The notes beneath the pieces were generated by a model, which saw nothing but the letters and a program-made list of their open reading frames with translations, made no database searches and was not told where the DNA came from. The position numbers and the translations under genes were made by a program. From Hellea sp042093735 (GTDB lineage: Bacteria > Pseudomonadota > Alphaproteobacteria > Caulobacterales > Maricaulaceae): 64,000 nt of DNA. The stretch lies in contig JBELEM010000007.1 in the NCBI GenBank assembly GCA_042093735.1, forward strand, positions 4,755 through 68,754. The letters are read 5' to 3'. Of this stretch, positions 34,842-44,139 are shown piece after piece. Positions within the stretch are counted from its first letter, which is position 1. Each line of letters opens with the position of its first letter.

Positions 34842-37800
34842 TTAAAAGTTATAATTAGCCCCAAATCTAATTTCATATGCTGAAGCATCGAAACTAGTTG
34901 AGAATGGTTGTCCTTCCACCAATGTTCGTGGGAAACCAGGTTGTTCAAGAACACCCCATTTATCGTTAATTAGATTAGTCAGGTTATCAATGACCATAAA
35001 CACTTGCGCTCTGTCACCATCACGTACACCTGGTAACTCTTGGGAAATCTTTAAGTCAACTTTTGTCCAGCTTGGGCCGGTGAATTGATTTCTCGTTGTG
35101 CCTTGCTGAAGTATACTTGAGTTACCTAAAAATGGAGTGAAACTATATATGCTGTTTTCTACTCCAGCTTGAGTTCTGCTGTATGGACGGCCTGAGCTAG
35201 ATTGGAAGAACGCAAAGATTCTGGTGTCATAATCTTTCCAGAAATCTTTTGTATAAGATACTGAACCGGAAAAACGATGTTTAATATTGTAATTCGAAGG
35301 TGCCAATATCTCCTCTTGTGGGTCTAAGAAAGCTCTATTGTTGTAGTTTGAAAACGCAACAGAACTTGTCATTGGAGATACATCTTTTGCATCTGAATAA
35401 GCATAACCAAAGGTTGCTGCCCATCCACTATCCCAGTCCTTTGAAATACCTAGTGAGGCTACGAAGGCCTCATTACCAACTTCACTATTAGTCAGAGTAA
35501 AGGCATCCATGTTAGGGCTATCATATGTAGGATATGTAACACCATCAACAATGCGTGTTCCGTCCTGAATAAGATCGGCACGTTTGATTATTGCTGTATC
35601 CTTACTTTGTGAAATTAATAGATCAGCTTGAAATAACCATGGACCACCAAATATGTCTTCGCCTGTATTAAAATCTGGTGTCCATGTGGCACCAAGGGAA
35701 TACTTCCAATCGGATGGAATTTTAAAGTTAGGGTCGAGGTAATTAAGTTCAAAATTACTGCCTACCCCTGTAGCAACTGAGTCATATACTACATCAGGTA
35801 TAGCATAACCAGCAAAGTTGGGTACTCCATCTTCACCACCGGAGTATGTTTGAGCAAACAGGTCAATTGGGTTTGGTTGCCCACCTCGACCAGCACGGGC
35901 GAGAGCACCCACTTGGTCAATGTTATTTGCTGAATAGTTGTTTGAAAGCCAAACATTTGGATTACCACCAGAGTACCTACCAATTCCACCTCGGAGTTGT
36001 AAGTCGTCAGCAGCGTCCCATGTAAATGCTAGGCGAGGCTGTAAAAGGCTTTTTCCATCGAGTGTTTGAGAATTAGAAAAACCATATTCTTGTACGAAAT
36101 CCGGATTTTCCGTGGGTGCATCTGATGTTGTATACCAATCAAAACGCGCTCCAGCTATAACAGACAAACTGTCATTTAATTGGATTTCATCCTGCGCATA
36201 TACCGTGTTAATTGCGTAACCCCAATCAGCTGCAGCATCTACAGGGTTTTGAGATGGTGAGTTATTGTAGTATATACGATCGACGAGACCGGCCTCAAAT
36301 TCATCAATACCACGGAAACGCAGTTCTGTTTCCGTATGTTGTACAAATAAATTAAAGATGTTTAAATTGCGATGTTCCGCCCCAAATAGTAATGAATGGT
36401 TTCCTGCATCATAATTCGCCCTGAAGGATAAATCTAGCTGATCATAGGCGAGTTTATTGGATTGACGGCTATCATCTCCGCCTAGGTAGACTGTTACACC
36501 ACGGTCAGTCCTTATCTGGATTTCTCCAAAGTCATTACCTCCAATTGAACGCACATCATTTTCTAGATCCAGGTAACCTACCCTGACCTCTGTTGAGAAA
36601 TTATCAGTCCAATCTGAATATATGGCTCCAGATATAGATTCTAATTTAGAGCCTCTGTTGTAAAGGTGGTTTGAGAATTCATATTCATCACTATCCCCGT
36701 CGGAGCGCACAGTATTGAAGCCATCATTGTAATTGTAGGTGAACGCAGCTCTGTGCTGATCGTTAATATTCCAGTCAAGCTTAACCAATATTTTTTCATC
36801 GGCATTTGCAAAACTTGAAGGAGTTGTACCTGGGTCATATTGATAAACTCGGTTAGATATCTCCGAGATCCGATCGAGTTCTGCTTGACTAACTTGGAAG
36901 TTACCCGTTCCTATAGTTTGGTCTAAGTTAAATGTATTCGCGCCTTCCAGTTTTTCGTAAGCGACACTGAAGAAAAGCTTGTCTTTGATAATTGGGCCAT
37001 TAACATTTATTCCATAACGAATTTCATCATAGTCATTGTAATTAGCGTCTCTTCCATCAACTTTCTTACCGCGTAACCCATTGTCAGTGTAATCCATAAA
37101 TGCACCACCGTGGATTTCGTTCGTACCGGATTTAGTAACTGAGTTAATGTTACATGCAGTAAATCCGCCATATTTTACATCAAACGGTGCTATTTCAACT
37201 GAAACCTGTTCAATGGCGTCAAAAGGAAATGGTTGGCGCTCGGTGGGGTAGCCATTTGAATTTAAACCGAAAGCATCATTCATGGAAATCCCGTCAAGAG
37301 TAATAGAGTTAAATCTCGAGCTTTGCCCCACGCATTGTACTGAATTTATATCTCCCCTAGATTCATCTACATAAACGCGAGGATCTAATCTTATAATGTC
37401 AGCTATATTTCTGTTTATTGCCGGTGCATTTTCAAGTGTAACCTGGCTAAAAGTTGCACTCGGACCAACAGCAACATCTGCTAAAACTTGCTTTTGCGCT
37501 ACAACAATAATTTCATCTACTGAGCTTGCATCAAGAGAAAAGTTCATCGCGGTTGAACCACCAAGCGAAAGATTGACGTTTTCAACGCGCTCACCTTGGT
37601 AGCCATTTGCTGATACTGTTACATTATACTGACCCGAAACTGGTAAGTTACGGACTGCGAAACTTCCAGAGCTATCTGTTTGTGCGCTTCTCGTTAAGCT
37701 CGTTGCTGTATTTGTGATAGTCACCTGAGCGCCAGATAAAGGGGCACTGCTTGAGGTTGTGACATAGCCTTGTACCTCAGAAGTTGTGACTTGCGCTTGT

Positions 37801-37886
37801 GCTATTGAGCCTAGGCTCATAGCAAGAGCTATGGAGGACGTGCTCATGATGGCTTTAAAGCCAAGTGAAGTGATGTGTGAGTTCAT
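34842..37886 (-). CDS. TonB-dependent receptor with carboxypeptidase-regulatory-like domain (Oar-like)
   Basis: A 1014-residue outer-membrane receptor. Signal peptide about 1-31; residues ~35-115 form a carboxypeptidase-regulatory-like beta-sandwich (APLSGAQVTITNTA, SGSFAVRNLPVSG); the TonB-box-like DEIIVVAQK precedes the plug (about 130-260, GISMNDAFGLNSNG); the rest is the 22-strand barrel ending YEIRFGANYNF. Oar-like receptors import or bind large or varied ligands. It diverges from the nucleoside genes by about 260 bp, so nucleosides or nucleic-acid fragments are a possible ligand, by position only. It has its own terminator. Confidence 0.92.
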   Translation of the reverse strand: MNSHITSLGFKAIMSTSSIALAMSLGSIAQAQVTTSEVQGYVTTSSSAPLSGAQVTITNTATSLTRSAQTDSSGSFAVRNLPVSGQYNVTVSANGYQGERVENVNLSLGGSTAMNFSLDASSVDEIIVVAQKQVLADVAVGPSATFSQVTLENAPAINRNIADIIRLDPRVYVDESRGDINSVQCVGQSSRFNSITLDGISMNDAFGLNSNGYPTERQPFPFDAIEQVSVEIAPFDVKYGGFTACNINSVTKSGTNEIHGGAFMDYTDNGLRGKKVDGRDANYNDYDEIRYGINVNGPIIKDKLFFSVAYEKLEGANTFNLDQTIGTGNFQVSQAELDRISEISNRVYQYDPGTTPSSFANADEKILVKLDWNINDQHRAAFTYNYNDGFNTVRSDGDSDEYEFSNHLYNRGSKLESISGAIYSDWTDNFSTEVRVGYLDLENDVRSIGGNDFGEIQIRTDRGVTVYLGGDDSRQSNKLAYDQLDLSFRANYDAGNHSLLFGAEHRNLNIFNLFVQHTETELRFRGIDEFEAGLVDRIYYNNSPSQNPVDAAADWGYAINTVYAQDEIQLNDSLSVIAGARFDWYTTSDAPTENPDFVQEYGFSNSQTLDGKSLLQPRLAFTWDAADDLQLRGGIGRYSGGNPNVWLSNNYSANNIDQVGALARAGRGGQPNPIDLFAQTYSGGEDGVPNFAGYAIPDVVYDSVATGVGSNFELNYLDPNFKIPSDWKYSLGATWTPDFNTGEDIFGGPWLFQADLLISQSKDTAIIKRADLIQDGTRIVDGVTYPTYDSPNMDAFTLTNSEVGNEAFVASLGISKDWDSGWAATFGYAYSDAKDVSPMTSSVAFSNYNNRAFLDPQEEILAPSNYNIKHRFSGSVSYTKDFWKDYDTRIFAFFQSSSGRPYSRTQAGVENSIYSFTPFLGNSSILQQGTTRNQFTGPSWTKVDLKISQELPGVRDGDRAQVFMVIDNLTNLINDKWGVLEQPGFPRTLVEGQPFSTSFDASAYEIRFGANYNF

Positions 37887-38147
37887 AAAGTTCTCTATGG
37901 GTTGTGAGTTTTATCTCGGGTGAATCATTAATTATTTTTAATACTATGTTTTGATAACTAATTTTTATGTTACTTGCCACTAGTGACTAAAAGAAAACTG
38001 TGAATTGTAATTATTTTTTTTATTTGTTGTAACCTTACAACACCCTCTGCCAATTCACAGGATAGTAAAAAAATATTAGCATTAATATAACTAGCATCGA
38101 CAAGTATGGTTTGTTAGTTAAGGCTATAATTTAAAAAAGTATTGTTC
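37887..38147. other. Divergent intergenic region, TonB receptor / uridine kinase
   Basis: About 260 AT-rich bases without a gene. It should hold both promoters. I see no clear riboswitch, terminator or strong operator; several T-rich runs prevent a confident promoter call. Confidence 0.4.
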
Positions 38148-38780
38148 ATGTCCCTAATCATAGCCATTTCAGGCGGTAGCTGTTCCGGAAAAACCACTTT
38201 AGCAAAGTTCTTGCAAAAACGTTTGGGAAGCAATCGCTCAATGATTATAAGCCAAGACGATTATTATCTAGACATTCGCGAGAGAGTGAAAGGTAATAAA
38301 ATCCCAAACTTTGATATTCCTGAGGCTCTCGATTTTAGCTTACTATTTGAAAACCTTAAATGCCTGAAGGATAAAAAGTCAGTTATTTTACCGAGGTATG
38401 ATTTTTCAATGCATCAAAGAATTGCAAATACAATTCCTACAGATCCAAAAGATTTCATAATCGTGGAAGGATTATTATTGTTAGATAACAAGGAAGTTAG
38501 AAATTTTGTTGATTTGTCTGTGTATATATCTTGCCCTAGAGATATCCGGTTTGAGCGGAGACTTGATAGAGATGTTACAGAGAGAAAAAGAACAAAAGAA
38601 TTTGTTATTAAACAATTTTCAAATGATGTTGAGCCAGCACATGTTAAGTATATTCTACCCTCTTCTGCGCATGCAGATTTAATAATAGATCAAAATGATT
38701 TCATAAACTCTGTTGACCAGGTGCTTGATACTATTATTGACTGTTTATTAACGATTGATTCTAAAAAATCAGTTTGTTAG
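38148..38780 (+). CDS. udk: Uridine kinase family protein
   Basis: A 210-residue P-loop kinase starting MSLIIAISGGSCSGKTT. The Walker A loop is intact, SQDDYY carries the usual aspartates, and EALDFSLLFENL matches the uridine kinase/phosphoribulokinase family. It would phosphorylate uridine or cytidine to the monophosphate. The start is the ATG at 38148; a TTG two codons upstream is less likely. CNT transporter follows 21 bp later. Exact nucleoside preference is not visible. Confidence 0.82.
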   Translation: MSLIIAISGGSCSGKTTLAKFLQKRLGSNRSMIISQDDYYLDIRERVKGNKIPNFDIPEALDFSLLFENLKCLKDKKSVILPRYDFSMHQRIANTIPTDPKDFIIVEGLLLLDNKEVRNFVDLSVYISCPRDIRFERRLDRDVTERKRTKEFVIKQFSNDVEPAHVKYILPSSAHADLIIDQNDFINSVDQVLDTIIDCLLTIDSKKSVC

Positions 38781-38801
38781 ATACTATTTTTAGGGGCTTT
38801 C

Positions 38802-40034
38802 ATGGATCATCCAGCTTTTGGCTTAATCGGCGTTTTTCTAATTCTTCTGATGGCATGGCTTTTTTCAGAAAATAAGAGGTCTATAAGCATTAGGACAGTT
38901 TTAGTTTGTTTTGCGCTGCAAGTTTTTATAGCTGTTTTGGTGTTATATGTACCTTTTGGTCAAAACTTACTAACAGGGATGTCAGATTTAGTAATCACTT
39001 TGCTCTCTTATGCTGATGTTGGAATAGATTTTGTTTTTGGCGGTTTAGCTTCGGAGAATATCGGCTTCAGTTTCTTGATTAGAGTACTGCCAGTTGTTAT
39101 TTTTTTTGCTGCTCTCATGGAGGTTATGTATCATTTAAAAGTTATGCAGTTCGTTGTTCGCCACGCAGGAAGAGCAATATGTAGGCTAACAAATTCAAGA
39201 CCTGTTGAGTCTTTGAATGTGGTAGCCAATATCTTTGTTGGGCAAACTGAAGCTCCATTAAGCCTTAAGCCATATTTGCCGAGTATTTCTCGGGCTGAAC
39301 TCTTCACTATAATGGTATCCGGTATGGCTTCAATCGCAGGAACTGTTTTAGCTGGGTATATTCAACTAGGCATCAAACCTGAATATCTTATTGCAGCTTG
39401 CTTCATGTCTGCTCCCGCAGGATTATTGATGGCAAAGATAATTATGCCATCAAATATTGAGGACTTTAATAAACCAGTGGATGAAGTTTTCGATCTAGCT
39501 GACGACCGTGAACATGCTAATGTAATTTTAGCTGCTGCTGTAGGTGCTCAGAATGGAATGAAACTTGCTGTAAATATAGGAGCAATGCTGTTGGCCTTTG
39601 TTTCTTTAATTGCATTATTTAATGGACTTCTCGGCTGGGCGGGAGGTTTCTTTGGAGCTAATAGCCTATCCATGCAAACAATTCTTGGTTTTATATTTGC
39701 CCCTGTAATGCTGGTATTAAATGTTCCTTGGTCGGAGGCACAACAAGCTGGAGCTATTTTTGGCGAAAAAATTGTGCTTAACGAATTTATTGCATATATA
39801 AGCCTAGTGGATGTTCAAGAGCAGTTGTCCGAGAGAACAGTTGTTGTATTAACTTTCGCCCTTTGCGGCTTCGCTAATTTTAGCTCAATCGCTATACTTC
39901 TCGGGGGTCTTGGCGCCCTAATTCCTGACCGTATGTCGGAAATGGCAAAAATGGGAATTAAAGCTGTGTTTGCCGCTTCCCTTGCTAATCTAATGAACGC
40001 TGCATTAGCAGGTATATTAATTAGCGGTTTTTAA
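38802..40034 (+). CDS. nupC: Concentrative nucleoside transporter (CNT/NupC family)
   Basis: A 410-residue inner-membrane symporter with about ten hydrophobic segments. Family signatures are present: NIFVGQTEAPLSLKPYL in the first substrate-binding half and CGFANFSSIAILLGGLG in the second. CNT proteins import nucleosides with Na+ or H+. It lies directly after the uridine kinase, and its stop overlaps the 3' end of the oppositely oriented oxygenase gene by 14 bases. With an Mrp Na+ antiporter also in the window, a sodium gradient could drive uptake. Confidence 0.93.
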   Translation: MDHPAFGLIGVFLILLMAWLFSENKRSISIRTVLVCFALQVFIAVLVLYVPFGQNLLTGMSDLVITLLSYADVGIDFVFGGLASENIGFSFLIRVLPVVIFFAALMEVMYHLKVMQFVVRHAGRAICRLTNSRPVESLNVVANIFVGQTEAPLSLKPYLPSISRAELFTIMVSGMASIAGTVLAGYIQLGIKPEYLIAACFMSAPAGLLMAKIIMPSNIEDFNKPVDEVFDLADDREHANVILAAAVGAQNGMKLAVNIGAMLLAFVSLIALFNGLLGWAGGFFGANSLSMQTILGFIFAPVMLVLNVPWSEAQQAGAIFGEKIVLNEFIAYISLVDVQEQLSERTVVVLTFALCGFANFSSIAILLGGLGALIPDRMSEMAKMGIKAVFAASLANLMNAALAGILISGF

Positions 40035-40959
40035 GTCCAATTTCAACTAAACGTTGGGTTAAAAATTCCTGAGCGGTGATTGCTGGTTCGGCTATGACGC
40101 CTTCACTCAAGCAACTATCCAATGGTTCAATGATTGTATCATTGTTAAGGTGTAAAAAGAAAGGTTTTGAGTACCTAGAGAACATTGCTCTATTTGGTTT
40201 TGGATTTATAACTCGATGTGTTGTTGAGGGTAAAACCCCAGATGTTATTCTTTGAAGCATGTCACCAACATTTACAACTACTGCGCCTTGTTTTGCATTA
40301 ATATCTATCCAGTCTCCAGATCTATGTTTGACTTGAAGCCCTGACTCTGATGCTCCGAGTAACAATGTAATCAGATTAATGTCCTCGTGAGCACCAGCTC
40401 GTACTGAACCATCCAAAGGAGGTGTTTTTTGGGGCGGATAATGTAAAAGTCTCAAAATAGAGTTTCCATAGTTTACCTTATCTTGAAACCAGCATTCATT
40501 TAAGTTTAGATAAATTGCTATTGCTTTAAGTAACTCTTTTCCAAGTTCATCAAATTCTTCATATAATTTTGATATATTTTGGTCAAAATTCTTTATTTCG
40601 TCAACTCTAGGAGTTTGCTTCATAGTTGCATTATACTTTGATGATGGAATGAGCTTTCTTCCCGTGTGCCAGAATTCTTTTAAATCGGCTTCTTTTTTAT
40701 TCTTTGCGTTTTCTGTACCAATAGGTGAGTAACCGCGCTGAAAGCCATCTTCTGGGTCAGAATATTTTTGCTTAATGTTTAGCGGTAGTGAAAAAAAAGC
40801 TTCAGAGGATATATCAGCATTATGTATAATTTTTTCTGATATTCTATGATTTTCAATTATTGCAAATCCAGTTTCTTTGAATGATTTTCCAAGTAACTCT
40901 GAGAAAGAAAACTTGTTTATGTCCCAAAGCTGGTAATCAATTGGATCAAGTTTGACCAT
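40021..40959 (-). CDS. 2-oxoglutarate/Fe(II) oxygenase, isopenicillin N synthase family
   Basis: A 312-residue double-stranded beta-helix oxygenase. Iron ligands H191, D193 and H248; the 2-oxoglutarate arginine motif is R262-x-S264 (SRYS). The N-terminal DIOX_N-like region begins PIDYQLWD. Such enzymes hydroxylate or desaturate small molecules. It is embedded among nucleoside salvage genes, so a nucleoside or free base (as for fungal thymine and nucleoside hydroxylases) is a reasonable candidate substrate, but that is inferred from context alone. Confidence 0.86.
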   Translation of the reverse strand: MVKLDPIDYQLWDINKFSFSELLGKSFKETGFAIIENHRISEKIIHNADISSEAFFSLPLNIKQKYSDPEDGFQRGYSPIGTENAKNKKEADLKEFWHTGRKLIPSSKYNATMKQTPRVDEIKNFDQNISKLYEEFDELGKELLKAIAIYLNLNECWFQDKVNYGNSILRLLHYPPQKTPPLDGSVRAGAHEDINLITLLLGASESGLQVKHRSGDWIDINAKQGAVVVNVGDMLQRITSGVLPSTTHRVINPKPNRAMFSRYSKPFFLHLNNDTIIEPLDSCLSEGVIAEPAITAQEFLTQRLVEIGLKNR

Positions 40960-41056
40960 ATAATTCTTCCGGTTAATATTTATTAGTTTATTATGTGTAT
41001 TGTAATTTATATAACAAGCTAATCAAAATCAATTTAGAAGTTTTTCTGAGGATAAT

Positions 41057-41914
41057 ATGGCAAGTTTAAAAGTGTGCTCTCTAGGGTCTATAAATTTGGA
41101 TTTCACTATTCAGACGCATTCTCTACCAACAGCAGGCAAGACTGTGGGAGGCGGACATTTTAATACATCCCCAGGTGGGAAAGGTGCTAATGTTGCACTG
41201 GCAGCCAAAAAAATGGGAGTAGAGACGATCCTTTTGGGCGCTGTTGGTAATGATGATTTTGCTGATGAGGCTCTTGTTTTATTAAAAAAATCAGGAGTGG
41301 ACCTTAGTAATTTAGTAATTTTTGATGATATCTCTACTGGCATTGCTTTTATTAATGTCGATGAAAGTGGGGAGAATCAAATTGCTGTGGCCTCAGGTGC
41401 AAATGCTAATTTTTTTCCTGAGCACCTCGGAGCTATAGATAGTGATGGTATTATAACTCAGTTCGAGATCCCGTTAGAAACGATATTTAAAGCTATTAAA
41501 GACTACAAAGGATTTGTAGCAATTAACCCATCTCCAGTTTCTGATGGGTTGGATAAATTGTTACCTTATGCTTCAGTTATAATTGTGAATGAAGGCGAGT
41601 ATGAGGCCTACAAAGAAATTTTAAGTTCATTTACTGGATTATTAGCCGTCACTAAAGGCGCTGAGGGAGCGGTATTATTCGAAAATAAAATTACTGTTGC
41701 ATCAATTAAACCACCCCATATGAAACCAATAGATACCACTGGGGCAGGGGATTGCTTTGCAGCGGCGCTTTCATTATGCTTGATGGAGGGAAAACCTTAT
41801 GGAGAAGCATTAGCATTTGCATGTGCTGCTGGGGCATTAGTTACTCAAAAAATGGGCACTCAGCCTGCTATGCCAAATCGACTTCAAATAGAAAAATTAT
41901 CCAGTGCCTTTTAA
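41057..41914 (+). CDS. PfkB-family sugar kinase (ribokinase-like)
   Basis: A 285-residue carbohydrate kinase. PfkB signature 1 is GGKGANVALAAKKMG near the N-terminus; signature 2 is DTTGAGDCFAAAL with catalytic Asp232. It probably phosphorylates ribose released by the neighbouring nucleoside hydrolase. Divergent from the oxygenase; its 3' end overlaps the phosphoribosyltransferase gene by 18 bases. Ribokinase is the best guess; adenosine kinase-like or other PfkB activities remain possible. Confidence 0.85.
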   Translation: MASLKVCSLGSINLDFTIQTHSLPTAGKTVGGGHFNTSPGGKGANVALAAKKMGVETILLGAVGNDDFADEALVLLKKSGVDLSNLVIFDDISTGIAFINVDESGENQIAVASGANANFFPEHLGAIDSDGIITQFEIPLETIFKAIKDYKGFVAINPSPVSDGLDKLLPYASVIIVNEGEYEAYKEILSSFTGLLAVTKGAEGAVLFENKITVASIKPPHMKPIDTTGAGDCFAAALSLCLMEGKPYGEALAFACAAGALVTQKMGTQPAMPNRLQIEKLSSAF

Positions 41915-42463
41915 AATTTTGAAGATACGTTCAGGCACTGGTTTTTTTTCTATTATTTCGTCAAGAGTGCAACCTACCATTTCATGAGGAAAAACAGCCC
42001 AAGCATCAGTTTTATGAATAAAGTAATTTGGCTCTCTCTCAGTTTTATTTTTTTCTGGTTTGTAAAAAACCGTGGCCACCCTAATTTCACAGGGCTTACT
42101 GAATTTGGCATCCTTTTTAATTGCTTCAATTGTTACTTTAACCGATCGACCAGTATCAAAGATATCGTCAACTAATAAAACTTTACTGTCGGATGAGATG
42201 GCATCAATAACTTGACCAAGGCCAAAAATCTTTACTTCATTTGATTGATTATTAATTCCTTTATAGGAAGAGGTTCTTATGGCAAAGTGTTCCGTATGCA
42301 CGCCAAGTAAATCTAATATTTCATGAACGGCGATCCCTACCGTTGCCCCACCTCTCCAAATTCCAACAACATGTGTCGGATTAAAACCACTTTCAAATAT
42401 CTTGAGGCCTAATTCAAATGAACTTTTAAGAAGTTCTTCAGCTGTAATAAATAATTTTTCCAT
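41897..42463 (-). CDS. Purine-type phosphoribosyltransferase
   Basis: A 188-residue type I phosphoribosyltransferase. The PRPP-binding loop is VLLVDDIFDTGRSV, followed by the KVTIEAI helix; WRGGATVG near residue 37 is the early loop typical of hypoxanthine/xanthine PRTs. It would turn free bases from the nucleoside hydrolase into nucleotides. Divergent from the hydrolase by 71 bp, convergent with and overlapping the sugar kinase. Confidence 0.85.
   Translation of the reverse strand: MEKLFITAEELLKSSFELGLKIFESGFNPTHVVGIWRGGATVGIAVHEILDLLGVHTEHFAIRTSSYKGINNQSNEVKIFGLGQVIDAISSDSKVLLVDDIFDTGRSVKVTIEAIKKDAKFSKPCEIRVATVFYKPEKNKTEREPNYFIHKTDAWAVFPHEMVGCTLDEIIEKKPVPERIFKILKGTG
41901..41949 (+). terminator. 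Terminator of the sugar kinase gene, inside the PRT coding sequence
   Basis: A nine-pair stem, CCAGTGCCT (41901-41909) with AGGCACTGG (41933-41941), is followed by eight T. The 23-base loop holds the kinase stop codon. The structure overlaps the last codons of the phosphoribosyltransferase on the other strand. Confidence 0.6.
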
Positions 42464-42501
42464 CAGTTGAATTTAATATAAAGCATTTCTACAATCAACT
42501 G
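42464..42501. promoter_or_regulatory. Spaced inverted repeat in the PRT / nucleoside hydrolase divergent promoter
   Basis: CAGTTGA (42464-42470) and TCAACTG (42495-42501) are perfect seven-base arms, 31 bp apart start to start, about three helical turns. The left arm touches the PRT start codon. Candidate operator for both genes. Confidence 0.35.
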
Positions 42502-42534
42502 TTCTCATCTCATAAAATTAAGTTATAGTAATTT

Positions 42535-43473
42535 ATGAAGCGAAAACTTATAATTGATTGCGACCCAGGCCAGGATGACTGCATAAACCTTTTTCTGGCC
42601 TTACCACACACAGACCTGTATGATATATTAGGAATAACTGTTGTTGCTGGGAATGTAAGTTTAAAAAAAGTTTCAAGAAATGCTCGCATGATCTGTGAGA
42701 TGTCTAATCGTTTTGATATACCTGTATATGAAGGCTGCGATTCTCCTTTTGATGTTCCTTTAGTAACTGCTGAGGAAGTTCATAGTGATGAAGGGTTGGA
42801 AGGAATAGAGGTTTTTGAACCAGAAATCAAAGCTCAAGACAAACATGCAGTTGATTTTATAATTGATACTTTAATGGCAGCGGAAAGCGGGGAAATAACT
42901 TTAATTCCTACAGGCCCACTCACTAACATCGCATCAGCTATTGAAAAAGAGCCATTAATTATAGATAAAATTTCTGAAATTGTTATGATGGGTGGAGCTT
43001 TGCGGGAAGGGGGTAATGTTACTCCTTCTGCGGAGTTTAACATTTTTGTGGACCCCAAGGCTGCACAAATAGTGTTTTCTAGTAAATGCAAGATAACTGT
43101 TTTTGGACTTGATGTAACCCACCAAGTTTTATCTTCGGTTGAAGTTCTTGAGAGAATTGGATCAATTGAAAATAAAGTTGCTCAGTCGGCTTATAACCTA
43201 TTAACTTGTTATGGTCGATATGATGCAGAAAAATACGGTAATGATGGCGCACCATTACATGACCCTTGTACAATGGCTTATATCCTTAAGCCCGATTTAT
43301 TTGAGTTTAAACAATGCAATGTGAGAGTAGAGGTTCAATCTGAGCTTACGAGAGGTCATACCTCTGTAGATTTTTGGAATTCTACTGGTTTACCACGAAA
43401 TAGCTTTTGGGCTCATAAAGTTGATGCTGATGGCTTTTTTGATTTGTTGGTTGATCAGCTACAAAAATACTAA
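42535..43473 (+). CDS. Nucleoside hydrolase
   Basis: A 312-residue inosine-uridine-preferring nucleoside hydrolase. The calcium-binding motif DCDPGQDD is at residues 8-15, all aspartates kept; IPTGPLTNIA, VMMGGAL and SAEFNIFVDPKAA follow, and HDPC lies in the C-terminal half. It splits nucleosides into base and ribose. Substrate range (purine, pyrimidine or broad) is not readable. It starts 71 bp from the divergent PRT gene. Confidence 0.92.
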   Translation: MKRKLIIDCDPGQDDCINLFLALPHTDLYDILGITVVAGNVSLKKVSRNARMICEMSNRFDIPVYEGCDSPFDVPLVTAEEVHSDEGLEGIEVFEPEIKAQDKHAVDFIIDTLMAAESGEITLIPTGPLTNIASAIEKEPLIIDKISEIVMMGGALREGGNVTPSAEFNIFVDPKAAQIVFSSKCKITVFGLDVTHQVLSSVEVLERIGSIENKVAQSAYNLLTCYGRYDAEKYGNDGAPLHDPCTMAYILKPDLFEFKQCNVRVEVQSELTRGHTSVDFWNSTGLPRNSFWAHKVDADGFFDLLVDQLQKY

Positions 43474-43478
43474 AAAAC

Positions 43479-44063
43479 TTACTTAGCTGTTTTTTTCTCT
43501 AACCAATGTCTTCTGCATAAGCTTATGTACTTCTCATTCCCACCAACATCGACCTGATTTCCGTCTGTAATGGCTTTGCCCTCGGCATCAAAGCGCATGG
43601 TCATAGTTGCTTTTCTTCCGCACCAACAGAGTGTTCTGATTTCTCTTACATCATCTGCAATTGCTAACATTGTAGCGCTACCAGGGAAAAGATTTCCTTT
43701 GAAATCTGTTCGCAGACCATAGCACATAACCGGAATGCCAAAATCATCAGATATACTAGCAAGCTGCCAGACTTGATCTGGGGTTAGAAATTGAGACTCG
43801 TCAAGAAGAATACAGTCAACTTTTGTCTTATAGTAATATTGTTTAATAAATTCTTCTAAATTTGTGTCCGTACTAAAAACTTCTGCTTGAGCCTTTATAC
43901 CAATTCTTGAAACTATATGATTTGATAGTGGATCCCGTGTATCAACTTCAGGTTTTAGTAATAAAGTTTTCATACCCCTTTCATGATAGTTGTATGCCGA
44001 TTGGAGCAAGATAGCAGATTTTCCGGCATTCATAGCTGAATAACTAAAATATAATTTTGCCAT
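43479..44063 (-). CDS. tdk: Thymidine kinase
   Basis: A 194-residue type II thymidine kinase. P-loop YSAMNAGKSAILLQ, Walker B LLDESQFL, and the structural zinc lasso CWCG ... CRRHW are all present. It phosphorylates thymidine for DNA precursor salvage. I use the ATG at 44063 (MAKLYFSYS); a TTG two codons upstream is less likely. Convergent with the nucleoside hydrolase, five bases apart, completing the salvage region. Confidence 0.95.
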   Translation of the reverse strand: MAKLYFSYSAMNAGKSAILLQSAYNYHERGMKTLLLKPEVDTRDPLSNHIVSRIGIKAQAEVFSTDTNLEEFIKQYYYKTKVDCILLDESQFLTPDQVWQLASISDDFGIPVMCYGLRTDFKGNLFPGSATMLAIADDVREIRTLCWCGRKATMTMRFDAEGKAITDGNQVDVGGNEKYISLCRRHWLEKKTAK

Positions 44064-44139
44064 GACCAAATCTTTCTTGAACGAATCTTTAAAACATTCA
44101 TTACACGATTTATTTATTTGCCCAAGATACTACGTGAAT

